Positions 1 through 10,051 of a DNA stretch of 49,070 nucleotides are shown here, in pieces. Within the stretch, counting starts at the first letter, position 1. The number at the start of each line of letters is the position of its first letter. The translations under genes and the position numbers were made by a program. This DNA comes from CALFMR01 sp035550595 (GTDB lineage Bacteria > Acidobacteriota > Vicinamibacteria > Vicinamibacterales > SCN-69-37). The notes below the pieces were generated by a model. That model did not search any database. It was not told where the DNA came from and was given only the letters and a program-made list of their open reading frames with translations. The stretch lies in the NCBI GenBank assembly GCA_035550595.1, contig DASZOV010000097.1, forward strand, positions 1-49,070, written 5' to 3'.

Positions 1-9
1 CCATATTCG

Positions 10-39
10 TTGCAGTTTCAGCACAATTTGATAGATAAT
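10..39 (+). promoter_or_regulatory. Sigma-70-type promoter of glnN
   Basis: TTGCAG (10-15) and GATAAT (34-39) are separated by 18 bp. The -10 box matches the consensus at five of six positions and stands out in GC-rich DNA. Transcription would begin near position 46, which leaves the ATG at 38 outside the message and supports the start at 182 for the downstream gene. Inferred from sequence only. Confidence 0.5.
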
Positions 40-181
40 GCAGCCTTACGCAACCCGCGCTATCATTCGCGCTTCCGCACGCAAGTCAGAAGTCGGCGCG
101 ACGGTCGGCGCAGCGCCAAAACGTCGGACGACCACCGCGCAGACACGTAGTCCGGCACAACAGAAGAAAAGAGGGGCAACG

Positions 182-2353
<2,172 letters not shown>

Positions 2354-2375
2354 TCGTCCCACCCACGGCCGTGGA

Positions 2376-2409
2376 CCGGCGGGGATCGTCCGATGACGAT
2401 CTCCGCCGG
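2376..2409. terminator. Bidirectional terminator hairpin
   Basis: Two 15-base arms (2376-2390 and 2395-2409) pair with a single mismatch around a CGAT loop. The hairpin lies between the 3' ends of the convergent glnN and SirB1-like genes, as expected for a shared terminator. There is no long U tract, which is common in high-GC genomes. Confidence 0.6.
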
Positions 2410-2420
2410 CCACGCGCCGG

Positions 2421-3278
2421 TCAGTTCAACGCGGCCAGCCGGCGCTGGATCGCGGCCACGCGCGCCTGCACGGCATCCCGCTCCTCCCGGTCCTCGTCGG
2501 TCCACGTCTTCACGCGCAGATAGTCCTCGAGGTCGCGCAGCGCGGCCGGCAGGTCGTCCAGTTGATAGGCTGCGAGTCCCCGATCGCGTCGGGCCGCGAG
2601 CGCCGTCGGTTTCACCGCCAGGATGAGATCGGAGGCGGCCCGCGCCTGCGGGATCGATCGGTGATCGAGATACGCCTGTTGCAGGTTGACGAGCATGCGC
2701 AGGACGATGTCCGGCGTCGTGCACGGTTCGAGCAAGCGCCGGTCGAACGTGACCGTGTCACCGACGTGGCGCGCGAGCAGGGCCCGGCACGCGCGTTCGT
2801 CGAGTACCTGTCCGCCGGAAAATGGATCGACCACGATCGCCGGCTGCCGGTCCTCACCGGCGTCTGCGGGCACGTGGACGAGGAAGTGGCTGGGGAACGA
2901 GATCCCGAACATCTCGATCCCGGCCCGTCGTCCGACGTGCAGATACACGGCGGCCAGCGAGATCGGGATGCCGAGCCGCCGTGCGACGACGACGTTCAGG
3001 AGACTGTTGCGGAAGTCGCCATAGGCCGCGCGATTGCCCACGAATCGCGCCTCGCCGAAGACGACGTCGTTGAGGGCGGCGAGCCGCACGCGGACCGGCG
3101 CGTCGGCGAGACGGCCGAGCCGATCGGCGGCGCGATCGCCCAGCGCGTCGAGCGCGCGCCGTGTCGGATCGGGATCGAGATCGGGTGACTCGATGCGCGC
3201 GATCGTGAGCGCGGCGCGCGTGAGATCCGAGGGCGCCGTGGCCAATGTCTCGCGAAGCGCTTGGGCGAGCGGAGTCAC
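2421..3278 (-). CDS. SirB1-like transglutaminase-fold protein with TPR tail
   Basis: This 285-residue protein belongs to the SirB1/transglutaminase-like family. Diagnostic blocks are YGDFRNSLLNVVVARRLGIP (about 106-125), PISLAAVYLHVGRRAGIEMFG and FPSHFLVHVPAD, followed by VDPFSGGQVL. Residues from about 195 form helical TPR-like repeats (QQAYLDHRSIPQARAASDLIL, DRGLAAYQLDDLPAALRDLE). Family members are cytoplasmic, and their catalytic activity is not established. The start is GTG. The gene sits at the end of a minus-strand run with a DUF1684 lipoprotein and two hydrolases, separated by short gaps that suggest cotranscription. The precise role is unknown. Confidence 0.85.
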   Translation of the reverse strand: MTPLAQALRETLATAPSDLTRAALTIARIESPDLDPDPTRRALDALGDRAADRLGRLADAPVRVRLAALNDVVFGEARFVGNRAAYGDFRNSLLNVVVARRLGIPISLAAVYLHVGRRAGIEMFGISFPSHFLVHVPADAGEDRQPAIVVDPFSGGQVLDERACRALLARHVGDTVTFDRRLLEPCTTPDIVLRMLVNLQQAYLDHRSIPQARAASDLILAVKPTALAARRDRGLAAYQLDDLPAALRDLEDYLRVKTWTDEDREERDAVQARVAAIQRRLAALN

Positions 3279-3291
3279 GTGGGACGTCCCG

Positions 3292-3921
3292 TCAGGGACG
3301 CAGGCGTTCGCCCGCGTCGATCGCGATGGGCAGCCGGTTCTCGCGCGGCGGGTACGGGCAGACGTAGTCGTGGTTGTACACGCAGGACGGCTGATAGGCC
3401 CGGTTGAAATCGAGATCGTAGACGCCGATGGCCGAGCGGTCGAGGTTGAGATAGCGCCCGCCGCCGTACGTCTCGTGGCCGTTCGTCAGGTCGTTGAACG
3501 GCACGAACAGCCGGCTCAGATCGCCCTCGGAGGCGAACGCCGTGAGCGTGTACGCCGTGCCGTCGAGCGTGAACTCGAGTCGGCCGACGCGCTCTTCGGG
3601 CTGCGTCTCGGTGCTCGACGTGGGCAGATTGATGACGACCGGCGGATCGCTCCGTTCCTCGTGCAGGGCCGCGGGCACGCGATAGCGATGATCGATGGGG
3701 AAGTAGACCAGTCCTGGAAAGGTCGCGCGTTCCTCGGCCGGAATCGGCGACACGGACGCGTCGGTCCGGAAGATGCGATCTTTTTCGGCGCGTGACGCCT
3801 GGATCTGTTGTTCGTAGGGACGCTCGTCGACCGGCGGCGGCGGACCGGACGAGCACGCGCCAGCAACGAGCACGCCGGCGAGCACGCCGGCGACGCGCAC
3901 GGTCCATCCCGATCGGCCCAT
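3292..3921 (-). CDS. DUF1684 lipoprotein
   Basis: This 209-residue protein has an N-terminal membrane segment and a lipobox (LVAGACSS, Cys about 23), so it is predicted to be lipid-anchored in the envelope. The rest matches DUF1684: KDRIFRTDASVSPIPAEERA, LVYFPIDHRYRV, a central LEFTLDGTAYTLTAF strand region, and the C-terminal cluster ETYGGGRYLNLD, DFNRAYQPSCVYNHDYVCPYP. The family is widespread, often with YNPYC-like C-terminal motifs, and has no firmly assigned biochemical activity. It lies 13 bp upstream of the SirB1-like gene and is probably in the same operon. Confidence 0.85.
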   Translation of the reverse strand: MGRSGWTVRVAGVLAGVLVAGACSSGPPPPVDERPYEQQIQASRAEKDRIFRTDASVSPIPAEERATFPGLVYFPIDHRYRVPAALHEERSDPPVVINLPTSSTETQPEERVGRLEFTLDGTAYTLTAFASEGDLSRLFVPFNDLTNGHETYGGGRYLNLDRSAIGVYDLDFNRAYQPSCVYNHDYVCPYPPRENRLPIAIDAGERLRP

Positions 3922-3925
3922 GCGT

Positions 3926-4579
3926 CTATTCTCGCATCGAACCCCGCGCCGACGGCCAGTCGCCGAGCAGGTCCTCGAGCGCTTCGCCGACTTCCGGCGT
4001 CCGTCCTTCGAACAGATGATTCGCGCCGTCGATGATCGCGATCTCCTTCGGCTCGTGGAGCTTCGCGTAGAACGCCCATAGATCCTTCACCGGACAGATC
4101 TCGTCGAGGCTGCCCTGCACGAAGAACTTCGGCTTCGTGGACGCGAGCGTGTGGTCGAAGCGATAGCCCATCTTCGTGAGCGGCGGCGCGACGGCAATGA
4201 GCGCGCTGACGCGCGGATCGACCGCGCCGGTCTCGAGCGCGACCCACGCGCCGAACGAGAACCCGGCCGCCCAGAGCGGCACGCCCGGATAGCGCTCGGC
4301 CATGACGTCGAGTGCCGCGCGGAAGTCGTCGCGCTCACCGCGGCCTTCGTCGTACGATCCGGCGCTCGCGCCGACGCCGCGGAAGTTGAAGCGCAGGACG
4401 GCGCAGCCGATGCGCACGAGGCCTTTCGTGCCTTGGAACACGGCCTTCGTGTGCATGGTGCCGCCCTGCTGCGGATGCGGATGGGCGAAGACGACGGCCG
4501 CCCGAATCGGGGCGTTGCCGGACGGTTCTTCGAGCAGAGCTTCGAGCGGACCCGACGGTCCGGACAACGTCAATCGCAC
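3926..4579 (-). CDS. Alpha/beta hydrolase, dienelactone-hydrolase-like
   Basis: This 217-residue cytoplasmic protein has an alpha/beta-hydrolase fold. The N-terminal HPHPQQGGTMHTK and FNFRGVGASAGSYDEG blocks are typical of the small YpfH/COG2945-type group. The nucleophile elbow is GFSFGAW (Ser about 109), the acid is probably Asp in GSLDEICPV, and the histidine is in GANHLFEG. The substrate is unknown. The start is GTG, and the stop lies four bases before the DUF1684 gene, so these genes are likely cotranscribed. Confidence 0.85.
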   Translation of the reverse strand: MRLTLSGPSGPLEALLEEPSGNAPIRAAVVFAHPHPQQGGTMHTKAVFQGTKGLVRIGCAVLRFNFRGVGASAGSYDEGRGERDDFRAALDVMAERYPGVPLWAAGFSFGAWVALETGAVDPRVSALIAVAPPLTKMGYRFDHTLASTKPKFFVQGSLDEICPVKDLWAFYAKLHEPKEIAIIDGANHLFEGRTPEVGEALEDLLGDWPSARGSMRE

Positions 4580-4591
4580 GTCGCCAGTCTC

Positions 4592-5380
4592 TCACGAGGC
4601 CAGGAAGCGACCAATGAGACCGGCCGCGACGTCCGGCTTCGTGATGACGCCGAGATGACCGGTGTCGGCGATGACCGCGTGCTCCGCACCCGTGATGAGC
4701 GACAGATACTCGAGTGAGCTCTCGACCGGCACGACGCGATCGAGTGCCGGCTCGCCGGTGACGACGAGCGTGGGGGCGGTGACACGCGCGCTGTCGGGCG
4801 TGAGATCTTCCGCCATCCACGCGTGGATCCAGTCGGCCATTCGCGCGGGCGACTGCGGCGCGCGTAGAAGCCGGCCCGTCTGGCTGACGGAAAACGCGGT
4901 GCGATCGGCGCGTTGAGGGAAGGCCGCTGCCAGTTCCGGCGCGAGACGCGTCCGCGTACGCCGGAGAAAGGCCGGAAGCGATCGCCACGGCCGGTCGGCG
5001 TAGCCGAGCGAGGCTGCGTCCGGGCGCCAGCGCGGCGACGGCGTGGAGATGAGCACGAGGTGCGAGGTTCGGTTCGGCCGGCTCGCGGCGTAGCGCAGGG
5101 CGATGAGGCCGCCGAACGACAGGCCCGCGATGGCCACGGGCCCGCGGCTGGCCGCCGCGGCCGACCGGTCCACGAGGTCGCACCAGCGATCGAAGAGTCG
5201 ATCGCCGCGGGCCTCGTTCAGCGAGAAGGTCACGACGCGGTGCCGGCGCGCGAGCGCGTCGACGAGCGGCGCCATCCACCGCCATCGCCCCTGGATGCCG
5301 GGAATCACCACGATCGGCGGGCCCTCGCCTCCGACGACGACCATGACGCGTCCGGACACTGTACTCCGGGTTGCGGCCAT
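4592..5380 (-). CDS. Alpha/beta-fold hydrolase
   Basis: A 262-residue alpha/beta hydrolase of the MhpC/esterase type. It begins with a VVVGGEGPPIVVIPGIQGRW strand-loop, has the nucleophile elbow GLSFGGL (Ser about 104), the acid in GEPALDRVVP and a catalytic histidine in DTGHLGV. The open frame extends 122 codons further upstream, but that stretch is antisense to the CsoR-like gene. The ATG at 5380 is therefore chosen; another at 5344 is possible. It is divergent from the CsoR-like gene, with about 140 bp between the two starts that must hold both promoters. The substrate cannot be read from sequence. Confidence 0.8.
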   Translation of the reverse strand: MAATRSTVSGRVMVVVGGEGPPIVVIPGIQGRWRWMAPLVDALARRHRVVTFSLNEARGDRLFDRWCDLVDRSAAAASRGPVAIAGLSFGGLIALRYAASRPNRTSHLVLISTPSPRWRPDAASLGYADRPWRSLPAFLRRTRTRLAPELAAAFPQRADRTAFSVSQTGRLLRAPQSPARMADWIHAWMAEDLTPDSARVTAPTLVVTGEPALDRVVPVESSLEYLSLITGAEHAVIADTGHLGVITKPDVAAGLIGRFLAS

Positions 5381-5518
5381 CCAGAGCGTCGTCGGGCCTA
5401 ACGCAACTATTTGATGCAACAAGGGCGCGAAAGTGTCGTATTGTCGAAAGGGCCTTGGGGCCTTCGCCGATCGACTGCTGCCAGTGCGAGCCGGTCGCCG
5501 CGCCGGGGGGTGAGACGT

Positions 5519-5794
5519 ATGCTGGGAGTGGCCGATCAGCAAGGGCTCGTCACGCGCCTGAACCGTATCGAAGGGCAGGTGCGCGGCATTCGGAGGATGG
5601 TGCAGGAGCCGCGAGCCTGCATCGAGATTCTCCAGCAGCTCGCGGCCGCCGAGGCGGCATTGAACCGCATCAGCCTCGCCATCTTCAAACACCACGTCGA
5701 TACGTGCGTCACGACCGCGATCGTCAACGGCGATCCCGATCGGCACGCGCAGCTCAACGAGCTCGTCGATATCTTCGATCGCTTCGCCAAGTAG
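5519..5794 (+). CDS. CsoR/RcnR-family metal-sensing repressor
   Basis: A 91-residue all-helical DNA-binding repressor of the CsoR/RcnR/FrmR (DUF156) family. The hallmark blocks are VTRLNRIEGQVRGIRRMV, ACIEILQQLAAAEAALNRI and HHVDTC. The Cys...His...Cys arrangement resembles the Cu(I) site of CsoR rather than the nickel/cobalt set of RcnR, but metal choice is inferred. The ATG at 5519 follows GGGGGTGAG, and upstream in-frame starts give a long low-complexity leader. No copper ATPase or chaperone gene is adjacent; the only divergent neighbour is an alpha/beta hydrolase. Confidence 0.88.
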   Translation: MLGVADQQGLVTRLNRIEGQVRGIRRMVQEPRACIEILQQLAAAEAALNRISLAIFKHHVDTCVTTAIVNGDPDRHAQLNELVDIFDRFAK

Positions 5795-5805
5795 CCAGCC
5801 GACGG

Positions 5806-6555
5806 CTATCGCGGCGGCACGTCGCCGGCCGTCCCCGGCGGCGTGAGGTCGTCCTTGAAGACGACCGCATGTTCGCGGAACTTGTAGTCGCTGCGGCGCG
5901 ATCGTCCGTGCGACCAGGTCACGCGCGACTGGAATTCACGCGTGCGGGCAATGTGCTCGCCGAGGACGCCCACGGCCTTCGTGATGCGTCCGGCCGCCAG
6001 GAGATCGAGCATCTCCCGATGTTCGGTCGCCGCCTTGCGCCGGTAGACGGCCGTGTCCATGAACCGGTACCGGAGCGCTTCGACGCGGTGCGCGATCGTC
6101 TCGTAGGCGTCGGTGAGATACCGGTTGCCACAGTACTTGATGAACAGGTGATGGTATTCGCTGTCGAGCAGCTTGCCGCTGGCGGCTGACGCCGAGGTCG
6201 TGTCCTCCATGGCCGCGACCACGCGCGAGAGCTCGGCGACGAGGTCCTCAGCGCTTTTGGCCATTGACGACTGCACGGCCTGGCCTTCGAGCAGGAAGCG
6301 GAAGTCGCAGAGCTCCTCGATTTCCTCGCGCGTCGGGCTGAAGACGTACGTGCCCGACTGCGGCACGACGTGGACGAGACCCTTCAGCCGCAGTTCGCCC
6401 ATCGCCGCGCGGATCGGCGCCTTGCTCATGCCGAGCGCGCGCGCGAGCGCGTTCTCCGACAACGGCTCGCCGAGATCGAGCGCGCCATAGACGATGGCCG
6501 CGCGGATCTTGTCGTACGCGATGCGCGTCAGGTTGGCTTCGGCCCCGGTGCTCAT
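5806..6555 (-). CDS. GntR-family regulator with FCD domain
   Basis: A 249-residue transcription factor. The N-terminal winged helix (about 10-75) shows AYDKIRAAIVYGALDLGEPL, the recognition-helix region LARALGMSKAPIRAAMGEL and the wing GLVHVVPQSGTYVF. The C-terminal helical FCD ligand domain (about 90-220) has FRFLLEGQAV and a late histidine-containing helix set (EHREMLDLLAAGR) typical of metal-dependent acid sensors. It lies 36 bp after the SDR gene on the same strand, so it probably controls the SDR and aldehyde dehydrogenase genes. The inducer is unknown, likely a carboxylic acid by family habit. Confidence 0.9.
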   Translation of the reverse strand: MSTGAEANLTRIAYDKIRAAIVYGALDLGEPLSENALARALGMSKAPIRAAMGELRLKGLVHVVPQSGTYVFSPTREEIEELCDFRFLLEGQAVQSSMAKSAEDLVAELSRVVAAMEDTTSASAASGKLLDSEYHHLFIKYCGNRYLTDAYETIAHRVEALRYRFMDTAVYRRKAATEHREMLDLLAAGRITKAVGVLGEHIARTREFQSRVTWSHGRSRRSDYKFREHAVVFKDDLTPPGTAGDVPPR

Positions 6556-6591
6556 GCGTGCCCGTCCTGGCCGCGGCGGCATGCCGCCGCG

Positions 6592-7350
6592 CTATACGCA
6601 GCGACCGCCGTCGACCTCGAGGCAGACGCCCGTGATGAAATCGGCGTCGTCGCTCGCGAGGAACGCGCACGCCCGTGCGATGTCCATCGGCTGGCTGAGC
6701 CGGCCGAGCGGGATCGTGCTGATGATCCGCGCCCGGACTTCCGCGCTGTCCTCGCCAGGCAGGAAGTCCTTCAAGAGTCCGGTCTCGCCCATGACCGGGT
6801 TGATCGCGTTCACGCGGATGTGATCGGGCGCCAGCTCGGCCGCCATCGACTTCGTGAGAATGATCGCCGCGCCCTTCGAGCCGTTGTACCATGTCAGGCC
6901 CGGCCGCGGACGCACGCCGGCCGTCGACGCGATGTTGATGATGACGCCGTGGCCCGCTTTGCGGAAGACCGGGACGCTGTGCTTCGCGCTGAGATAGAGG
7001 CTCTTGACGTTCGTGTCGTACACGCGATCGAACGTCGCTTCGTCGACGTCGAGCATCGGCCGGTTCTTGTGCGTCGTGCCGGCGTTGTTCACCATGATGT
7101 CGAGCCGGCCGAACGACTTCAGCGCCAGGTCGACCATCGCGCGGACGTCCGCGTCTTTCGTCACGTCCGTCGTCGTTGGCACCGCGCGTCCGCCGGCTTT
7201 CGTGATCTCAGCCGCGACGCGCGCGGCCTCATCGCCGCGAATGTCGGCGACGACCACCGCCGCCCCGAGCGCGGCGAAATGCTTGGCGATGCCTTCCCCG
7301 AAGCCGCCGCCAGCCCCGGTCACAATGGCAGTGCGATCCTGAAACGTCAT
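6592..7350 (-). CDS. SDR-family NAD(P)-dependent oxidoreductase
   Basis: A 252-residue classical short-chain dehydrogenase. The nucleotide motif TGAGGGFG is at residues 11-18, with DI at the second strand end (VVVADIRG) suggesting NAD preference, NNAG at about 90 and the catalytic YNGSK at about 155. It lacks membrane segments and is cytoplasmic. It resembles FabG/glucose-1-dehydrogenase-type enzymes, but the neighbouring aldehyde dehydrogenase and GntR regulator suggest a catabolic alcohol-to-aldehyde or hydroxyacid step. The substrate is not deducible. Confidence 0.9.
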   Translation of the reverse strand: MTFQDRTAIVTGAGGGFGEGIAKHFAALGAAVVVADIRGDEAARVAAEITKAGGRAVPTTTDVTKDADVRAMVDLALKSFGRLDIMVNNAGTTHKNRPMLDVDEATFDRVYDTNVKSLYLSAKHSVPVFRKAGHGVIINIASTAGVRPRPGLTWYNGSKGAAIILTKSMAAELAPDHIRVNAINPVMGETGLLKDFLPGEDSAEVRARIISTIPLGRLSQPMDIARACAFLASDDADFITGVCLEVDGGRCV

Positions 7351-7369
7351 GTGTTGTCCTCAGTCTTCT

Positions 7370-7551
7370 TCTTTGGCAGTGCGGCGGGGCGCTCGTTCAG
7401 CGCCGTGTCATCTTTTTGCAGTGCGCTGGGGCCCCACCCCCAGCGCTACGCGCTTCGCCGCCCTCACTTCGTTCGGGGGCTCGCGGTGTCATCTTTTTTG
7501 ATGCCCCTCTTCTTACTGCCCTTCTTCGCGAGCTTCGCGTGAAACCGATCA
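7370..7551. repeat. Hairpin repeat unit R1, with partial unit R0
   Basis: This lies in the 382-bp gap between the SDR and aldehyde dehydrogenase genes, where no gene is seen. The unit (about 7417-7551) starts with a 9-bp stem, GCGCTGGGG (7423-7431) pairing with CCCCAGCGC (7438-7446), around the loop CCCCAC. It continues with ACGCGCTTCG, a TTCGTTCGGGG block, TCATCTTTTTT and CTTCTTCGCGAGCTTCGCG. A degenerate truncated unit precedes it (about 7370-7416). The other copies are at 7556, 9380 and 9500. Confidence 0.8.
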
Positions 7552-7555
7552 GCCA

Positions 7556-7684
7556 TCTTCTTTGCAATGCGGCGGGGCCCCACCCCCGCCGCTACGCGCT
7601 TCGGCGCCCTCACTTCGTTCGGGGCCTTGCGGTATCAACTTTTTTAAATGCCCTTCTTCGCGATCTTCGCGCCTTCGCGTGAGA
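7556..7684. repeat. Hairpin repeat unit R2
   Basis: The second full copy has the stem GCGGCGGGG (7569-7577) with CCCCGCCGC (7584-7592) and loop CCCCAC. It is followed by the same ACGCGCTTCGGCGCCCTC, TTCGTTCGGGG, TTTTTT and CTTCTTCGCGATCTTCGCG blocks as R1. The two central stem pairs differ from R1 but stay complementary. It ends about 50 bp before the aldehyde dehydrogenase stop codon. Confidence 0.8.
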
Positions 7685-7732
7685 CCCTGCTGGCTTCTGG
7701 CTTCACACTTCTAACTTGATCCGCAAAGCCCT

Positions 7733-9223
7733 CTACAGTCCGCCCATACACAAGTACTTCACCTCGAGATATTCCTCGATGCCGTACTTCGAACCTTCGC
7801 GGCCGAGGCCGGATTCCTTCACGCCGCCGAAGGGTGCGACCGGCGTCGAGATGATTCCCTCGTTGATGCCGACGATGCCCGTCTCGATGGCTTCGGCGAC
7901 GCGCCAGGCGCGCGCGAGGTCTCGCGTGTAGAAGTAGGCGGCCAGGCCGAATGGCGTGTCGTTCGCCATGCGGATGACTTCGTCTTCCGACGTGAACCTC
8001 GTGAGCGGCGCGACGGGGCCGAACGTCTCCTCGCGCATGAGCTTCGTGCCGAGCGGCACGTCGGTGAGGATGGTCGGCTGGAAGAACGTGCCGCCGAGCG
8101 TGTGGCGGCGGCCACCGACGAGAATCTTCGCGCCGTGCGCGAGCGCGTCCTCGATGTGTTCTTCGACCTTTGCCACGGCGGCGTCGTCGATGAGCGGACC
8201 GAGCGTGACGCCCGAGTCGAGCCCGTTGCCGACGGTCTGCGCACTGACGGCCTCGCGCAGCTTCGCGGCGAACGCGTCGTACACGCGCGCGTCGACGAAG
8301 ATGCGATTCGCACAGACGCACGTCTGGCCCGTGTTGCGGAACTTCGACGCCATGACGCCGGCCACGGCTTTGTCGAGATCCGCGTCCTCGAACACGATGA
8401 ACGGCGCGTTGCCGCCGAGCTCCAGCGACACCTTCTTGATCGTGCCCGCGCACTGCGCGAGCAGCGTGCGGCCGACCTCGGTCGATCCCGTGAACGACAA
8501 CTTGCGGACGACGGGATTCGACGTGAGCTCCGCGCCGATGACGGCCGCGGGTCCCGTGACGACGTTGAACACGCCCTTCGGGATGCCGGCGCGCGCGCCG
8601 AGCTCGGCGAGCGCGAGGGCCGAAAACGGCGTGCTGCCCGCCGGCTTGCTGACGACCGTGCATCCCGCCGCGAGCGCGGCGCCGACCTTGCGCGTGATCA
8701 TCGCGTTCGGAAAGTTCCACGGCGTGATCGTCGCCGTCACGCCGATCGGCTGTTTGATGACGACGATGCGGCGGCCCGGCGCGTTGGCGGGGATCACATC
8801 GCCGTAGACGCGGCGCGCTTCCTCGGCGAACCACTCGATGAAGCCGGCGCCGTACGCGATCTCGCCTCGGGCTTCGGCAAGCGGCTTGCCTTGTTCCATC
8901 GTGAGGATCGTCGCGAGATCCTGTTGATGTTCGAGGCAGAGATCGAACCAGCGCCGGAGGATGGTCGCGCGCGTGCCGGCAGTTTCATTGCGCCAGGCAG
9001 GCAGGGCAGCGTCGGCTGCGGCGATGGCGCGCCGTACTTCGGCCGTGCCCATGCGGGGCACCGTGCCGAGCACGCGGCCGTCGGCTGGATTCGCCACGTT
9101 CGTGATGCCGCCGTCATCGGCGTCCACCCACTGGCCGCCGATGTAGGCCTGCTGGCGGAAGAGCGCACGCTCGTTGAGCGGCAGATCGTGGGCCTTGCGA
9201 TGGTTCTTGGTGGTCGTCGACAT
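7733..9223 (-). CDS. Aldehyde dehydrogenase, succinate-semialdehyde type
   Basis: A 496-residue NAD(P)-dependent aldehyde dehydrogenase that oxidises an aldehyde to its acid in the cytoplasm. Key blocks are TPWNFPNAMITRKVGAALAA, SKPAGSTPFSALAL, FTGSTEVGRTL, the general base in LELGGNAPFIV and the nucleophile in NTGQTCVCANR. The late block PFGGVKESGLGREGSKYGIE is typical of GabD-like succinate-semialdehyde dehydrogenases. The ATG at 9223 begins MSTTTKN; a longer frame to 9301 would extend past the predicted promoter start. It has its own promoter, with repeat pairs on both sides, and is presumably functionally paired with the SDR and GntR genes. The substrate is inferred. Confidence 0.93.
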   Translation of the reverse strand: MSTTTKNHRKAHDLPLNERALFRQQAYIGGQWVDADDGGITNVANPADGRVLGTVPRMGTAEVRRAIAAADAALPAWRNETAGTRATILRRWFDLCLEHQQDLATILTMEQGKPLAEARGEIAYGAGFIEWFAEEARRVYGDVIPANAPGRRIVVIKQPIGVTATITPWNFPNAMITRKVGAALAAGCTVVSKPAGSTPFSALALAELGARAGIPKGVFNVVTGPAAVIGAELTSNPVVRKLSFTGSTEVGRTLLAQCAGTIKKVSLELGGNAPFIVFEDADLDKAVAGVMASKFRNTGQTCVCANRIFVDARVYDAFAAKLREAVSAQTVGNGLDSGVTLGPLIDDAAVAKVEEHIEDALAHGAKILVGGRRHTLGGTFFQPTILTDVPLGTKLMREETFGPVAPLTRFTSEDEVIRMANDTPFGLAAYFYTRDLARAWRVAEAIETGIVGINEGIISTPVAPFGGVKESGLGREGSKYGIEEYLEVKYLCMGGL

Positions 9224-9285
9224 GGGCGTGACAGGCGCCTGACTCGAATTCCACTCGACGGACGCCAGGCCGATCCGCCGATGGA

Positions 9286-9314
9286 ATCGTACACAGATCA
9301 CGCGATCGTGGCAA
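9286..9314 (-). promoter_or_regulatory. Promoter of the aldehyde dehydrogenase gene
   Basis: On the minus strand TTGCCA (9314-9309) and TACGAT (9291-9286) are 17 bp apart. A CACG/CGTG inverted pair lies inside the spacer and could be a GntR operator. The predicted start is near 9279, giving a leader of about 55 bases before the ATG at 9223. Confidence 0.45.
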
Positions 9315-9379
9315 ATAGTGACATGTCAGTTTTGACGCGTGGCAGACAGTCATCTTTTGCGAGGCGCTGAGACCAGCTT

Positions 9380-9498
9380 TATTTGCTTGCTCGCGGGGCC
9401 CCGCCCCCGCTCGCCCGCTCAGCGCCGCTCCTGCGTCGCGGGCTTCGTGGACTTTTCTTGATGCGCTTCGGCGCCCTCGCTACGTTCGCGAGTCATCT
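9380..9498. repeat. Hairpin repeat unit R3, divergent
   Basis: This is a more divergent copy. GCGGGG (9393-9398) pairs with CCCCGC (9405-9410) around the loop CCCCGC, and two further outer pairs follow after two mismatches. Later blocks (GCTTCGGCGCCCTCGC, ACGTTCGCG) match the family in part. It sits upstream of the aldehyde dehydrogenase promoter in a 408-bp stretch with no gene. Confidence 0.6.
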
Positions 9499-9499
9499 T

Positions 9500-9628
9500 T
9501 CTTTGCAAGGCGTTGGGGCCCCACCCCCAACGCGACGCGCTTTGCCACCCTCGCTCCGCTCGGGGGCTCGCGGTGTCATCTTTTTAGTGGTGCCCTTCTT
9601 CGCGATCTTCGCGGCTTCGCGTGAGGCC
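9500..9628. repeat. Hairpin repeat unit R4
   Basis: This full copy has the stem GCGTTGGGG (9510-9518) with CCCCAACGC (9525-9533) and loop CCCCAC. It is followed by ACGCGCTTTGCCACCCTCGC, TCGGGGGCTCGCGGTGTCA, TTTTT and CTTCTTCGCGATCTTCGCGG. The inner stem pairs differ from R1 and R2 but remain complementary. It abuts the stop codon of the DUF420 gene. Confidence 0.8.
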
Positions 9629-9631
9629 TTG

Positions 9632-10048
9632 TCAGTACATCCGATAGAGCATCACGTACACGACGATCCCCGTCACCGAGACGAAGAGCCACACGGGCAG
9701 CGTGATGCGCGCGATGCGCCGGTGCGCGGCGTGGCGGCGCGCGAGGCCGCGACGGAGCGTCACGATGGCCAGCGGCAACACGACGGCGGCGAGCGTGACG
9801 TGCGGGATGAGGATCGAGAAGTAGATCGTGCGCGCGATCCCGGTGCCCGGAAAGTGCGTCGTGCCGACGATCGCGTGGTGCACGAGGTAGGAGATGAGGA
9901 ACAGCGACGAGACGACGAACGCCGAGATCATGCAGCGGCGGTGCGCGCGGACGCGTCCGCTGCGGATGAACCGCCAGCCGGCCACGAGCAGCACGGCAGA
10001 GGTGGCGTTCAGCGTGGCGTTCAGCGCCGGCAGGTCGTCGACTGACAT
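9632..10048 (-). CDS. DUF420 membrane protein, CtaM/YozB-like
   Basis: A 138-residue integral membrane protein with four predicted helices. Family features are LNATLNATSAVLLVAGW at the N terminus, RVRAHRRCMISAFVVSSLFL and YLVHHAIVG, then IPHVTLAAVVLPLAIVTL. The conserved histidines near the membrane edges (AHRRCM, HHAIVG, PHV) suit haem or copper handling. DUF420 proteins are known partners of cytochrome oxidase assembly, and here the gene directly follows ctaB, starting four bases after its stop. The exact role is inferred from context. Confidence 0.85.
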   Translation of the reverse strand: MSVDDLPALNATLNATSAVLLVAGWRFIRSGRVRAHRRCMISAFVVSSLFLISYLVHHAIVGTTHFPGTGIARTIYFSILIPHVTLAAVVLPLAIVTLRRGLARRHAAHRRIARITLPVWLFVSVTGIVVYVMLYRMY

Positions 10049-10051
10049 CGA

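Noticed and set aside
38..181. N-terminal 48-codon extension of glutamine synthetase
   Set aside because: The ATG at 38 lies in the -10 box and the peptide is low complexity; the ATG at 182 has a good ribosome site.
5381..5746. 122-codon extension of the alpha/beta hydrolase at 4592
   Set aside because: It is antisense to the well-supported CsoR-like gene and adds no fold elements.
7416..7682. Short plus-strand frames across the hairpin repeats
   Set aside because: The peptides (ALRRPHFVRGL and similar) are translations of the repeat; identity between units follows stem pairing, not codons.
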